Positions 10,701-23,018 of a DNA stretch of 64,000 nucleotides are shown here, piece by piece. The notes under the pieces are model-generated. The model saw only the letters and a list, made by a program, of their open reading frames with translations, searched no databases and was not told the DNA's origin. The translations under genes were made by a program, and so were the position numbers. Origin of the DNA: Phoronis australis. Taxonomy: Eukaryota > Phoronida > Phoronidae. The stretch covers positions 207,284-271,283 of the forward strand of contig NMRA01000076.1 of NCBI GenBank assembly GCA_002633005.1, in the 5' to 3' direction. Position 1 is the stretch's first letter. Every line of letters starts with the position of its first letter.

Positions 10701-12670
10701 TCATTCGCTTTACCTTGTAAAAGACCCCAATCTATTATTTCGTTCTGTTGACAGCGTACAGTGTGTTTGCCAATTGCCCCGCTCTTGACGGACTGTCCCA
10801 CTTTTTTGATTTTTTACGCCATCCCGCCACACCATCTAAATGTCTCGGTTTTAGACACACGGCCAAATTGATGTATTATTGTAACTTCCCAAGCAACATT
10901 GCCATATTTTTCGCTAGACAAACAAGAAAAAAACGGGACGTTTCATGGGTTTTTGCGGCACCCGCAATTTCCCATTAAACTATAAAAAACATCAAAACGC
11001 TACACTTCCCGAAAAACGCTTTCGATACGTCTTTGTGTGTTGCAGCGAACATTTCATCCTTACGTGTTGGGTTAGACCCAGATGTCCATCTTTTTATCCT
11101 GAAGTCCGGCTTTTCAGTCCAGTTGTTCAGTTTTTTCATTCTTGAATGTCGACCGTGACAATTATGCAGCAATTGTCTCTATTCATGAATATTGTTATTT
11201 TCCAGAGTCCACTTTCGTTAGTAACATAACACTCGTAAACATGTGTTCCAATGTGTCTTGTTCACGGTAACATATACTACATGAAATAGAATCACAACTC
11301 TTACTTTCTGAAGAAAAGAGTTTATTTCTTAACTTTTATGAATAGTCCAACACTGCAACCAATGTGATGAGCTATCCACCATATATTTCAAAGCTTTATG
11401 ATAGATGTTTGCCCAATTTTTATCTATCAGAAAACGTTTATCTGAAAATTTCGGAAAGATACTTGGAGTAGTCATATCCCATGTCACTGCATAAATGCAT
11501 AAATTAGCCCGACTAAATTATTCACAGCAAGCGTGAGGGATCTATTTTCTAAAACCTTTGTCTTTAAGGGGTAGAAATCTTTTAAATCATTTCCCTAATG
11601 GCTTAATCAGTCATTTATATAAACTACCTGGTTCATTTCCTTTTTACATTACTATTACACGCTGTTATTTTTCGCATTTTGGTAACACTCTTGGTTCTTA
11701 GAAGTAAAAATATTTTGAAACCAGTCGGGTAGGCGAAATGATAATTATTTATGAATTAAACTATTTGTCTTTGGCTTCAGGTATAACCATCAAAAACTGG
11801 CAAAGGACTTTCTAATGATATGATTTTATACAATTTGGTTGAAAAACGGCGGAGTTGCAAAGTTTTGATGACAGTAAATATCATAAATTCACACACCGGA
11901 ACAAGCGAATGCAAACAACTCTCACGCATGCGCGGCGCAACCTTAGCGGCCGCGAGATGAGAGTAATCATTCCAGGGCTAGATTTCTCTTGTTTGCGCCA
12001 CCGGTGACGCAAAGCAGTTTGGGTAATATTTTGGAGTTCAAAAATGGCGTATGATAAATAGATGACGCGTTACTCAGTGAACAAGTTAAACTTATTGGTT
12101 GTTACCAGGCTCAATAAAAACTTTTTTCACGGCTCACACTAGTAGCTGACGTCATACGCAAAAATGGGCTTCTTACTAATGGTACCCTTCGTAGATATAA
12201 TATAATGCCTACATATATACTGGGGACTGAGTGGATGCTCAGTCTGTGATTCCTTAATGCTGTTCATATGTGTGACAGGTTAACCAACAAAAACTTTTTA
12301 TTACAAAATATGGTCAGTTAGACAATGCTCACAAAATTAAAGTTTCTCTACACAGAAAAACAATGGTTTCATAGCGGTGTTCAGGAGACTGGGGGACTTT
12401 GTTCATCAAAACACTCAATCCCTCACCTAACAAACAAGGTGGAGCTCGGTTCAAAGTGTCGCCTGCTTGGGATGAGAGTTTACGTGAAGTTGGTAACCGG
12501 ACGAGATCTCGCGAGAAAGGAAGAGACGACGGTTTCCGCCAATCTTCAGTACAGTTTTCCTTTTGAAGAAGGCGCGATGCCTCCGAGGTTCTAGGAGATT
12601 GATTTTGTGAGTACCGTCCAGCAGACCAAATTTAATTCGAGTACAGTGAATACATCAACAACAACAACAG
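7761..12670. other. Intergenic, no gene recognised; weak internal duplication near 8.6–8.9 kb
   Basis: No open frame here carries a domain signature or a consistent codon pattern. Around 8580–8690 and 8780–8900 a module is loosely repeated (TTGCCGATAG …, then TTTAACATGG, then a TTTTGGC end), suggesting an old tandem duplication. A 16-bp direct repeat GATGACCTAGTTTACG lies near 9530 and 9562. Nothing else stands out. Confidence 0.45.
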
Positions 12671-12676
12671 TTTATT
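12671..12676 (-). terminator. Candidate poly(A) signal of the SAARP-like gene
   Basis: AATAAA on the minus strand about 525 bases after the stop codon at 13200. It is the first perfect signal I noticed downstream; no transcript evidence is available. Confidence 0.4.
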
Positions 12677-13199
12677 ACACTTTAGGGCTATGCTGAACTA
12701 GTAGCACAGATTTCCAAAGGAGCCATCTGGGCATTGTACCGAAGTGAATTGGATCTGAAAAGAACCCCGGGAAAACTCTATTGTTGTTCGCAACGCGCTC
12801 ATTCAACAACATGTTGTAGGCCTGACGAGAAGGTTTCGCCTTGTCAGCAGCATAGTTACTATGAAGAAAGTCTGGTGTGTTGACATTTTTGAACTTGAAA
12901 TATATTAACGTCCTTTTAAATAACAAAATTTAGAAGTCATCGACATCTTGCCCTGGTTTTCCACATGCAGCGGACGTGCACAAAGATCTCCAAAGAATCC
13001 CCATGGGGATTCCGAAACTTGTTTCTAAAAGTGCCCAATAGGGGGACTCGTTCTTAATGGAAGCCTTCATAAATCTAGCTCCTCCACATACTTCACAGCT
13101 GATCGTTTACACGCGATACACGAAATAGCAACAATAGTTGAACATGTAGAAATGAGTACAAATTCAGTTCGCCAGATATCAAGTATGTTACAAAGGTGT

Positions 13200-13430
13200 C
13201 TACAACAGTTTTGTCGCCAACAGTGGCATAATCATGAACAGGGCGGAGAAGGCCGTGAGGGTGGGGGCACTATTCTCCGGGCTGTAGCCGGATGGGTCAG
13301 CCACTTGGAATGTCGGATCGTACACGATCTTCTTGCCTTTTGCAAACTTGAAGGATAGCACAGACTTGGAGCCCTGCGTTTCCAAAGAGGGTGCAGTAGC
13401 CATTTCCTTCAGCGTCCCATCGATAACCAC
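13200..13430 (-). CDS. SAARP-like gene exon 5 (C terminus, GPI-like tail)
   Basis: Acceptor TACTGCAG, starts in phase 0, ends with a TAG stop at 13200–13202. The tail SPENSAPTLTAFSALFMI and following hydrophobic residues fit a GPI attachment signal; a short tail anchor is the alternative. Confidence 0.85.
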   Translation of the reverse strand: MVIDGTLKEMATAPSLETQGSKSVLSFKFAKGKKIVYDPTFQVADPSGYSPENSAPTLTAFSALFMIMPLLATKLL

Positions 13431-16400
13431 CTGCAGTACAGCACCAAGCATCAATGTTGCGGTTATGTGTCAATGGGTTACCAAAGTTAACAAAACATCT
13501 ATACAATAAACAAGTTCTTTTATCTACTCATAATTATTCCGCAGCATACCTAGACCTCGAGTAACCTACCCTTTACCAAACACAAATTTTGATTTAGGCA
13601 TCTCACCCTTGATCGGCCGGGCTAGCGCGGGTTCGTTATCCTTATTTCTTGCAGAGCAGGCTCAAGAAGTTGGATTAACCTGGCGTGTAACAAATGGAAA
13701 GGATCATCTGTTCCAAAAATGGCGAGATCCTTCAAGACTTTAGGGAAATGTAGCTCCGGAGACGACAACAATACGCCTACGTACGCACAGATATGTTCCT
13801 ATTTCTTACCTTAGATGAGATGGCCAAGTCCATATCATCACCAAGATCAAATTCTAAAACCTTCTTGTTCATCTTTCTTCCATTCTTTCTCTTTTCACCA
13901 CCTTTCCTTTTTCTTGGTTTTCCACCCTCCTTACCTTTAATAGCAACCTTCACGACAATCGCTGCTCCTGAAAGAGTACAAGTGAGACATGTACTGCTAC
14001 TGCTTTGTCATACATGCACACAATATATTCTAGGATATCTTATGGTAGATACATTCAATCGGACAATTTGTTGTGAATTATGTTTAAGGGTGCATTAATT
14101 TTGACACAAAATATGAACACGAAATCCGCAAGGGATGTTCCCAGAGAAATGCTTGCATTCAGGTTATCACGTGGGCCCCCTTTTACACGAATAGCGTCGC
14201 TCCCAGTGGTGCTGTTGAACAGGGCTGCGTGCTGTAGACCCAACACTTTAGCTTGCATTTGCAGCAAAAAATATTTATTTATGGAACGGAAACAGTGATT
14301 CCAATTCACCCGAGAAACCTGGTTTAGGGAATGTTAATCTGCTTTCTGCTGTCGGTGTTTCCAGATGTCAAAAAGAGACACCTTTATTCATTAGCGGCAC
14401 CTGGAGAATATCATATCGCCCATAGATTTAAAATTACCTTGCCACCACTGCATCGGTTTCAACACCCAGTAGGTATTGGAAAATAACTTAGGATTACAGA
14501 TTTCAAATTTGTACTAGATTGCCATGAGTACAATTCTTTGACTGTGTGAGTTTTTCTAAAGCGTTTTCCGATTCTTAAATACTCTGGATGTTCTTCAAAG
14601 CAGAAAAAGTAAACTTTAAGATTGGTTTTGTACAGGTAATTGGTATAGCTTTGGCCTTGTTATTTTTTCAAACAGCTTAACAGGAAGGAGTGAAATTTTA
14701 ACGAGACATATCGGTTTCACGGCAGAAAAACGCATTTTGGGACCAAATTCGCCCCTCTAAGGAAGATCCATGGCAACATTTTATGCGTGAGTGAACGTAA
14801 CATTTGAGAGGTAAGCATTACACGGCAACTTGGGAATTGAGGAATGAGAAGATGAAGGAGTTCCATCACCATACACGAGATTATCTCTGACCTCTTCGAT
14901 GACTAACGTTATTCGCGTGAAACTTCTCAGTTCATTCGAAGCGTGTCACATGATTGGCAAATTTTGAATCGACTCCATAGTAATGTTTGGTGGTTTGAGG
15001 CCACCATTTATAAAGGCAGAACTGTGATGTCGCCAGAGAGCATATACAACCGTTTTTGAACTAAAATGTCCGCGTAAGCCCTAAAACCGTCATGCCGACG
15101 CAGTGTTCCGGAGTTTTCCTTATGTTTGGTAATGTCCGTTGAGGTGGCGGTCATATGAAGTCCATTTTCTTGTAAACTAATAACGTACAGAGGTTTAAGG
15201 TGACACGATAGAAAGAAACAGCTGCAGTTTCATACCTGCATTGCCCTTTTTCATGTTGTTATCTTCCCCAGCACCAGTGCCACAGAACTGCCAGTCCTGG
15301 AGTTCAATGTTCATTTTCACATCTCCCCGCTCCACGCTGACCTCTTCATCACTGACTGTGTACGTTCCATTCTCCTTGAATATGTATATATGGGCGGTGA
15401 GTGTAGACCCCGCACGAAGCGCCGAGGTAAAGTTGAAGTAAGAGGCGCTAATGTTTTGAAAATCCACCTCTTCTGGTTTATCCTCTGGCATGAACGTGAA
15501 GTCGGTCTTGGCAAAAGTGCGGTAAAAATGGCCGGAGCATCCCACGGCGGACCCTGCTGAGTCAACTTCAGCTGTAAATAGAAACGAATAAGATAATGAA
15601 AATGCTATAAAAATATGGTTGTTATTCGATCTTTGTAACAGATATTCCAATAACAATTCTAATTGCTGTTTCTGATCAACAAGCTTGGAGAGAAGTTGTC
15701 GACATGTCCACAAACGTTTTTGATCTGGAGAGACTAACAACACTCGCAGATGGACTGCAGTAAAAAGTCTTTAAAATGTATTATACAGCTTCACTGTCTC
15801 TAAGACACCATGTAGCCTACTCAACATAACGCACTGTCCTCTTTAGCCGACTATACACTCTTTCACAGTGCTACGAAAGGTAGCACTTTGGATATTGTTT
15901 GATATGGCTTCTCATTGGTTAACGGAATTCCGTGTGTCGTTCATCATGTTTACACAGGGGTATTTTTCAGTATACATGTAGGTAGGGCTGTGTCACAGGA
16001 TATGGCCAACTGCTGTTTTGCTTATGTCTCTGGTATCCGTTTTCATCTAAACCTCCCAAAAAAGTTCAGAAATCGATGTTTGGCCGTCAATGCTATTGTT
16101 ATTTTTATCAATTTGTATAATTTTGTGTACTAAGATCCTCTTTCCAACCCAAAATCATTGAGATAACTTATTTTTAGATTTCAACAGACCTGCCGATTAT
16201 TTCCTAGCCCATTGTTTTAAGGAGTGGTTGCAAATGTGACTATATAATATAGATCGGTACATCACAAAGACAACTAACTCAGTGGTTCGTCGGTGGTCGT
16301 CGGTTGTTCACTGTTCACCTCATTCGCATACTAGGTCTATCGTTGAGTAGACTGCGACGTAGCAATCCATGGCTTATCAAGAATCGCCATAAGACGGTAA

Positions 16401-19400
16401 GGATAGCTGCCATGTTGATTCGGCGTCGTTGAGGCAGTATCATATCGATCGGCATATCAATAGTAGGTCTACTTTGCAAATGAGGGGGGGGCAAACGCGA
16501 AATTGTCGACCAGGGGTTGAAATGGGTGGCAACCTGGGGGCAATTTGTAATGAACAAGGAGGTCAATCGCAAAACTGGAATGAGTTTTGACCGGGGGAGG
16601 ACTTTTTGCAATGAAGTGGGAAGCATGGCCTGATCGTGCCGACCTCCCATGACTCAATGTCGGTGCAACTCTGAACTTTTGAGGATCAAGGACGCAACTG
16701 TCAACAACTGTGTTAATAAATCAGGTCTCATTGATTGTAAGAGATAGTAGATAAAATGGGAAAGTGCGTAAAATTGTTGTTTGGGTTTTATTTAATCAAG
16801 AGTTGGTCACTGAAAAGAAAAACTCAATGAAAAAAACACATTTTGGTAATTCTTGTCGAAACTACCTGTAGGCTACGGGAGAGTTATTCACTTCGACCTG
16901 AGAGAGAATTTCTAGAAACATCGCTAAGTTGCCGTTTTTGAAAAGACTGTGGTTACCACAACCTTTCAGACTTCCCTCCCCATGATGACGTAAGCGCGCA
17001 TGCGCTTACGTCAATACACCTACTGTCAAAGTCACCATATTTTCATTCGCACTCGAGTCAACAGGTCAAGATGTCACATTTCAAAATGAAGACCAAGCAT
17101 GTTGCATCATGAGAAGAAACCGGCGAAGTGACAAGCGTTTAACAGATCATTTTTTTTTAATTTGACTCGAGAAGAAGTACACGATTTACGGCTTGGAGGC
17201 TCCCAATTTCTCAGAAGAAGCTTCGACAATAACTGCACAATATACTGGTATCCAATTAACTTTCAGATAAACACACTGAGGGATTTGAATTTAAGTTGAT
17301 AACACGGTTCATCCAAATTTAACGATACGTTCTTACTTAGACCAGCTTAGTTTTGCAGTTTTTTCTTCATTTCTAGTTGCGGCTGGGTGCGTTTCAGACT
17401 TCAGCGAGGCAAATGTCATACAGCCAAAAGAATGTGATATTTGGTATTCATTACATTTAGCACATTGGTATGTACAAGTTGTGGACAAGTCATTTTTGAG
17501 ACTACGGTTATTCTCCACTAATTTCGCACAAAATAATCGTCATTCTTCCATTTCCCAAACGCTGATTACTTAGCCACAAATAGTGGGCACCCTCTAAATG
17601 TAGTTATTTTATGACATATACACAATACAAACCAAGGTACGGTAATAGACTAAAAATGTCTTAAACTTCATCTTTAGGAAGAAATTTGACAAAAGACAAT
17701 TTCACTTGTCGGCTGTACTCTGTGCTAAATAAGTGAAACTCACTCAAATCGTCGAATTCTAGTGTCATCGACTTCTTCCGTGGCTTATCCTGTTGGATGG
17801 AGATCTTGCCGGATTGACCCAAAACTTTCAGTGTAATGCCACCTTGTTTAGCTTCCCTGTCTTTACCATAGACACTGAAAAATGAACTGGCAGCATCAGA
17901 AGATCCATTCTAGACCAAGTCGATGGAACTTTATGTTTCATTATAAAAATGTGTAGGTTCGGATTCAGGGGTGTAAGGCTTGATCAAATACTGGGACGCT
18001 ACACCTTTTAAAGGGAAGTTTTCGTTTTTACGACCGAAAAACCTCTTTAGGGGATTATTGTTAGGTGGAATGACCTTCTTGTTAGCTTTGAATAGATCAA
18101 TAAAACAACGAAATCCGTCGTTTTTTGTGATTTTACAACAAATCGCCACTTCTCGGCAGAAATTTGCTGAAATCAAGGTCAATGAAATACGCTTGAGATA
18201 CTCCACCATTTGTCAAGTGGAATTTTACTCCAACAGTTCAGTGTTAGACTGTAACCGCGCTGAGGCTGATCTCACAAAATCCCCTTTCTCGCCAATAATG
18301 TCCTTTTAGAGCTGCCGTAACAGGTTGCTCTTTGGACGTTGAGATAGGGCCTCTCCGCTTCGCGATATCCTAAAGGTCGCCAATTATTTGCGCCAGATTT
18401 CATTTCGTTCGTGACGGTCCACTTGGCAAACTTAGAGCTAACCACTATGATGAATCAAAACTGGTTAAGACTAACTGGACTGCTTTAGTAAACTTTAACA
18501 CAATTTCCAAGAAATACAATCACACAGTAATTTTATTGCACGTCGCACGTCATTAATGTAAGAAGTTATCGGACTGGGCCGCTAAATTAGTGTTGCTTAT
18601 TTGCCGCTTGGGACGCTAGTTTTTCCACCGATGATAACCATTGCGGCAAATGGCAAGATGGCGGAGTGAACTCTCCTATTCTTCGTACACTCCTTGGTGT
18701 AATCTCATTTGCTACTACTCTTTTCAAAATCGACTGTCTGTCAGGTGAAAAACAGTTTCGCCAGGAATGGTTTGAATATTTGGTAATGTCCTCTCGCAAC
18801 AAAAATTCGCTGCCTGCATGTCGCATTTGGTTTCGGTTACTTGAGTCACAATTTGTGGTGGTTGTGACAGGTTTAAAAAAATATCCAAAGCATGAAAGAT
18901 CCCGACGTCGGCTTAAAAACGTGCAATGGATGTATAGTGCACAGGTCATTGTTATACGTACAAGTGATCCCGCCTAGTTTTCTTTTTTGGTTAAATCCGG
19001 CGACAAGTCTTGTTTGGTAAACATACGGGCATTGCCAGGCAACCTCCTTGTTTTGGATGCGTTCCAAGCCATAATGCGATTCACAGGTCATTGTCATACG
19101 CACAAGTGATCCCACCTAGTTGCTGCCGACTGTGTACCACCATGCCGTCACCTGTGCGATTTTATATGTCCATCTATTCGGCAAACCGTTATCGTACCCT
19201 TGACAAAGAGCGCATCGCTCGAAACGTGGGGAATATTTTAATATATTTTAGTACCGACGCTCGTCATTTTATTTTTACTATTTTATAGTTTTCTTTGTTG
19301 GCTAGTTCAACAAGTCTTGTTTTTCAAACATACGGGCATTGCCAAGCAATCTCCTTGTTTATCTGGGTGCGTTCCAAGCCATAACGCGAGACGCTCACGA

Positions 19401-20853
19401 GACTTATAAGCGAGGCGAGTCATACAGCAAGTCAAGTGACATTTTACTAAGGGAGCATTCACATTATATGTAATCTAAAATTTTCCACCTTTTAGCCCCC
19501 TACCTCCTCTGTCATCACCCGTCATCATGATATATATACCTCCGTCCAGCTTCTGATTACGTCGTCACGGCCAACAACCCCCACCCTCTGTTTTCCAATA
19601 CCCAGGACGCAACATTGTTGCCTAGTGGTAATCAGTAGTACAAATTGTATACGTTTTACATAAATAATGAATATTCACATTCCTACCTACGTCAGAGGAA
19701 TGAGGATAGGACTGGGAAACGAGATATTTTAATAAGAGCGGGACTTTCAATACTAAAGTGGCATATTCTAGGTAGTTGAACTGTTCTCTCCAACGAAAAC
19801 AGAAGTCGATTTTTCCCACTCGACAAAGCACTTCTCCTTATTTGGTATGGCATGTCGTACGTATATTGATCGTATTTGAATACGACCTCTTTGAAAAAAT
19901 GTGTCCCTCTCCCCATTGTCCTCCACACATGATGAAGATGTTTTATGAAACATGGAACTGAAGAAAAAAGAAGAATCGCCTACTTTTACCAGTATAAACA
20001 AGACTGCACATATGTACTCATTTTAGAGGGGTAAGTTGGCAAGGACGTCCCACCCCAACAGAAGGCTATTTTTCCTCTTCAAGTGTCGGGCGGGTGCCAT
20101 TTGGCTAAGTGATAATGTGACTCATTAATCAAAAGGGTAACAAGTCCACCCATGCCGTCAAAAACCAACTTTAAACTTAGGCCACACATTGTTTTGTATT
20201 TTCATCTTGTTCCCTATTCAGAGTGAAAATGATTTCTCGGCCTGAGAAGAACCGTCAGGTAGTCATTACTCCACCGGCGGGTGCAAAGATGCTTGCCACG
20301 GCGGCCGGGTTAGGTTCAGTTGATGAGGCAGTATGTGACCGAAAGAGAAGAAAGCTGGTGTTTTGACACCAGAACATGGTTGGTTTGTGGCGGCTTCCCA
20401 ACTCGTGCAAAGCTAGTCACCAGTTTGCTCACGGCAGAGTACAGTACAGAATTGTCGGTACATTATTGCGAACGGACGATAATTGCCCCCAGGTTTCATG
20501 GTGAAACATACACCCACTCTGTCTGTTGCTTTATTGGACACTACAGCAACCTGAGAGTTAATGTTTTGATTTTCAAAATTCAGGCCAAATTGCGTTCCAT
20601 GAGATTGTACGTCTGTAAATAACACAGGCAACTTTAATCAGCCCTCAACTGTATGCATGGTTGAGTGGTTGAGGGCTGATTCAAGGTGCTTGTGGTAAAT
20701 AACCACAACGCCGGCTATTAATTTATGGTAAGTTAGAGTAACCACGAATAAATTTCATTTTATATTATTTCATTTCGATAAACTTGTTTTCAAAAGTAAA
20801 ACTTACCAAATGACCAAAACTGTCAGAGTGATGACTTTCAGCAAACCGTTCAT
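13200..20853 (-). CDS. Secreted, probably GPI-anchored SAARP/CARP4-like matrix protein, 300 aa, five exons
   Basis: Five exons (20853–20807, 17874–17744, 15571–15236, 13967–13810, 13430–13200) join in phase to 903 nt with GT–AG borders throughout. Residues 1–19 form a signal peptide (MNGLLKVITLTVLVI…). Residues 60–171 carry the core: GCSGHF, three N-glycosylation sites (NIS, NFT, NGT), then VERGDVKMNIELQDWQFC; Cys71 and Cys156 could pair. Residues 172–224 hold a very basic insert then LEFDLGDDMD; 225–269 include TQGSKSVLSFKF and YDPTF. The last 17 residues are hydrophobic after a small-residue stretch, as in a GPI signal. From memory of the family, this layout matches skeletal acidic Asp-rich proteins of corals and their relatives in other animals, although the insert here is Lys/Arg-rich, not Asp-rich. 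A role in extracellular matrix is inference. Confidence 0.8.
13810..13967 (-). CDS. SAARP-like gene exon 4 (basic insert)
   Basis: Acceptor CTTTCAG, donor GTAAGA. About 20 of the 53 residues are Lys or Arg, concentrated between residues 182 and 205, an unusual charge for this family. Confidence 0.85.
15236..15571 (-). CDS. SAARP-like gene exon 3 (core domain)
   Basis: Acceptor ATTTACAG, donor GTATGA. Encodes both conserved cysteines and all three N-glycosylation sites noted for the protein. The GDVKMNIELQDWQFC motif is the family hallmark. Confidence 0.88.
16986..17013. repeat. 12-bp inverted repeat with two CRE-like half sites
   Basis: TGACGTAAGCGC, loop GCAT, then the exact inverse. Each arm starts with TGACGTAA, a CREB/ATF-type site. 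It lies in intron 2 of the SAARP-like gene. Confidence 0.6.
17744..17874 (-). CDS. SAARP-like gene exon 2
   Basis: Acceptor TTTTTCAG, donor GTGAGT. Encodes GGITLKVLGQSGKISIQQ and KKSMTLEFDDL, a beta-rich segment that resembles the later exon 4 ending LEFDLGDD, so the protein may hold two related halves. Confidence 0.85.
18940..19388. repeat. Complex direct-repeat cluster in SAARP-like gene intron 1
   Basis: A 38-bp unit (CACAGGTCATTGT…ATCCCGCCTAG) occurs at 18940–18977 and 19082–19119. A second ~100-bp unit (ACAAGTCTTGTTT … ACATACGGGCATTGCC … GCGTTCCAAGCCATAA) occurs at 18978–19081 and 19288–19388. The units interleave, as expected from a partial tandem duplication of an older repeat. Confidence 0.6.
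20636..20681. repeat. Perfect 14-bp inverted repeat (hairpin)
   Basis: AATCAGCCCTCAAC and its exact inverse, separated by 18 bases. It lies in intron 1 of the SAARP-like gene, about 125 bases after exon 1. Confidence 0.55.
20807..20853 (-). CDS. SAARP-like gene exon 1 (start and signal peptide)
   Basis: ATG at 20853 followed by a hydrophobic leader. The donor is GTAAGT at 20806; the exon ends in phase 2 and the split codon becomes Cys16. Confidence 0.8.
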
Positions 20854-20965
20854 CTCGACGCCGTCCTTTAATATTACTCTGCTTCTCTGGCTATAACCTT
20901 GTCGCAGTAAGTATCTTGTGCTTTTGCGACCTTTCCGTACTAGTCTATTTACTCCCAGGTACTAG

Positions 20966-20974
20966 TATATATAT
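20966..20974 (-). promoter_or_regulatory. TATA box of the SAARP-like gene
   Basis: CATATATATACTAG on the minus strand lies about 115 bases before the ATG. It would place the transcription start near 20940 and give a short 5' leader of about 85 bases. It is flanked by two copies of ACTAGTA. No other TATA-like run is as well placed. Confidence 0.45.
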
Positions 20975-20989
20975 GCAAGTGAACTACAT

Positions 20990-22570
20990 CAGATCCTTTT
21001 GTTGATCATGGTCAATGAACGGAGCATGCGCAGAAAAAAGTTCATACCTTTGTTATCGAGAAGGTGAGTTCGGAACGCCTTCCATTCAGCGCCATATACA
21101 TGTACAGTAAGCCAAGTTGTTGTAACCGGTTAGGTTCAAGGCCATGTTTTTCGATGGAATTCTTAAAGGGGTTACTTTTTATGACGTTGTTAATGAGCGT
21201 CATGTTACTACTGTAAGGAAAAATCTATATCCAATGGCGTTCGAGTAACGACCATACAACGCCAGTGTTTATCCTGGAATGGATTTTGTTTTGAATCGTA
21301 GGCCTTCGGTAGTTGGCCGTATAATAGTGTCAATCGCCTTGCATTGTCTGCTAGAGGCGTTCACCTTTAGTGAATAGTAGGTTATCAGTGATTCATAATA
21401 ACGATACACCTGTAGCTTCAAGAAATTCGCTTGGAATAAGCGTTACTGGATACAGGCAAGATGGCCGCATACACATTTATAAATGAGACTACCTTTGTTG
21501 TCTACATAATTAGTTATCTTGCAATTTTCATTTTGCTGGAAGCTGTTATATGTCTACATCAGACACCGGGTCAAATCGTTTTCTAGAAATGGAACTCGAG
21601 ATTATTTTTGGCATTCATTTTCCATTCTACTTCCCTCTTAATTAACCCTTAGATTCGAACATCAATCTCGAATAAATACTCAAAAATTTTAGTCGTAATG
21701 TACTGCACATGCACGTTCTGTAAATATGTTTTATTGCGAGAAAACCAAGATCTCGAAAGATCCTAAGTATGCTCGGCAGCTTACAGACCCCTCCTAGCAA
21801 AATGGAAACCATTGTTGGTTTCTGACGGGGCGAGGTAGTGTAAAATAATTTTGACAAGCTTTACAGAAGAATTTAACGAAAATGTACAAAAGATACTGCT
21901 AATTTCACATAATCAAGGTCCAAAAATACTAAGAAATCAATCCCAATAAACGTTTATGCTCAAACTGATCAAGTTATTGTAGAAACGAATTTTGTGCTCT
22001 CCAAGTAGGAATAAAGCTTCAACGCTTAATGAATGTTAATTTCTATTTTTCCCTGTTTGATTAATAGTCATCAAGTTTCGGTTAGTAAAACGTTTCTTGA
22101 AAACTTAATTTTGTTCAGTACATTTGATCGTACCCGCTTTTGAGGAGGTAGAAAGAGTTGTTTACGACTCAAAAAGGGGAAGGCGGTTAGTTATGATTAA
22201 CTGAGTTATGAAGAAGTGACGAAAAATTACAATTCCATAAATTTTTGACAAAATTCTTTCAAATGTGTTTTCCTTGTTGGCTCATTTCTCAGTAGCATTT
22301 GAAGAAAGCCCTATTCCAAAGAGTACTTTGAGTGACCCACCCTGTCCCAGAATGACCCACCGTGTGCCTCTCTACTATAGCATGGGGTTAAACCATTGTC
22401 TAACGTTAACTCTTTAGTGCAGTATTGAAGAACGTGTGTGACAGAAAATTTCATTTACGCGTAAAAAATGTATTTCTAGTTGTATTAATCGTGTCTTATA
22501 GGCCTTGCCAATTGTTCTCCATCACAGCAAGTAGCAGCAGATATAATAAAAACAACAACGGATTTAAACC
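20990..22570. other. Intergenic, no gene recognised
   Basis: AT-rich sequence upstream of the SAARP-like gene promoter. Open frames are short and unlike known domains. No clear repeat or RNA gene seen. Confidence 0.45.
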
Positions 22571-22573
22571 GGC

Positions 22574-22616
22574 TTGACATGTTTCGGTGTCGTTTATTGA
22601 AACATCATCATCAGAA
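22574..22616 (-). ncRNA. Hammerhead-ribozyme-like core (retroelement-derived), copy 1
   Basis: On the minus strand: CTGATGA, an imperfect hairpin (…GATGTTTCAATAAACGACACC), GAAAC, then ATGTC. The CTGATGA–stem–GAAA order is the hammerhead core carried by Penelope-like retroelements. A related copy lies at 58464–58510, and similarity continues about 30 bases past GAAAC. Stem II has mismatches and I cannot confirm stems I and III, so activity is doubtful. Confidence 0.35.
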
Positions 22617-22917
22617 GAAGAAAACATAGTGGCCACCTAGCGCTAGGCCCAGCAACAAGTAATGAAACACAGAGATAGTCAGTTGCTTGTGTTGTGATTC
22701 TGGTTCTGTGGAGGATGAGCTACATCAGTTTTGTGCTTGATTGTTCGCTTTATAACTCGCGGAGGTCCTATTCCGTTTAATAATAATTCACTTCAAATCC
22801 CGAACTTTGTAGATTTCAGTAGATTAGATACGTTAAAACTGCTATTTCAGTATTTCCCTTGGCAATTTGCCAAATATTTCAAGTCTGCTTTTGAACTTGT
22901 CACTATAATAAATAAAT

Positions 22918-23018
22918 ACTACTACCACCACCACCACCACCACCACCACCACCACCACCACTACCACTACCACTACCACTACCACTACTACTACCACTAC
23001 CACTACTACTACTACTAC
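22918..23018. repeat. CCA/CTA trinucleotide microsatellite
   Basis: About 101 bases of CCA triplets grading into CTACCA and CTA triplets. It reads as poly-His/Tyr in one frame, which is an artefact. Confidence 0.95.

Noticed and set aside
10748-11145. Frames with a VCCSEHF-like string resembling THAP
   Set aside because: Only the short CSEHF-type motif fits; no upstream CxxC or Trp motif lies in a compatible frame.
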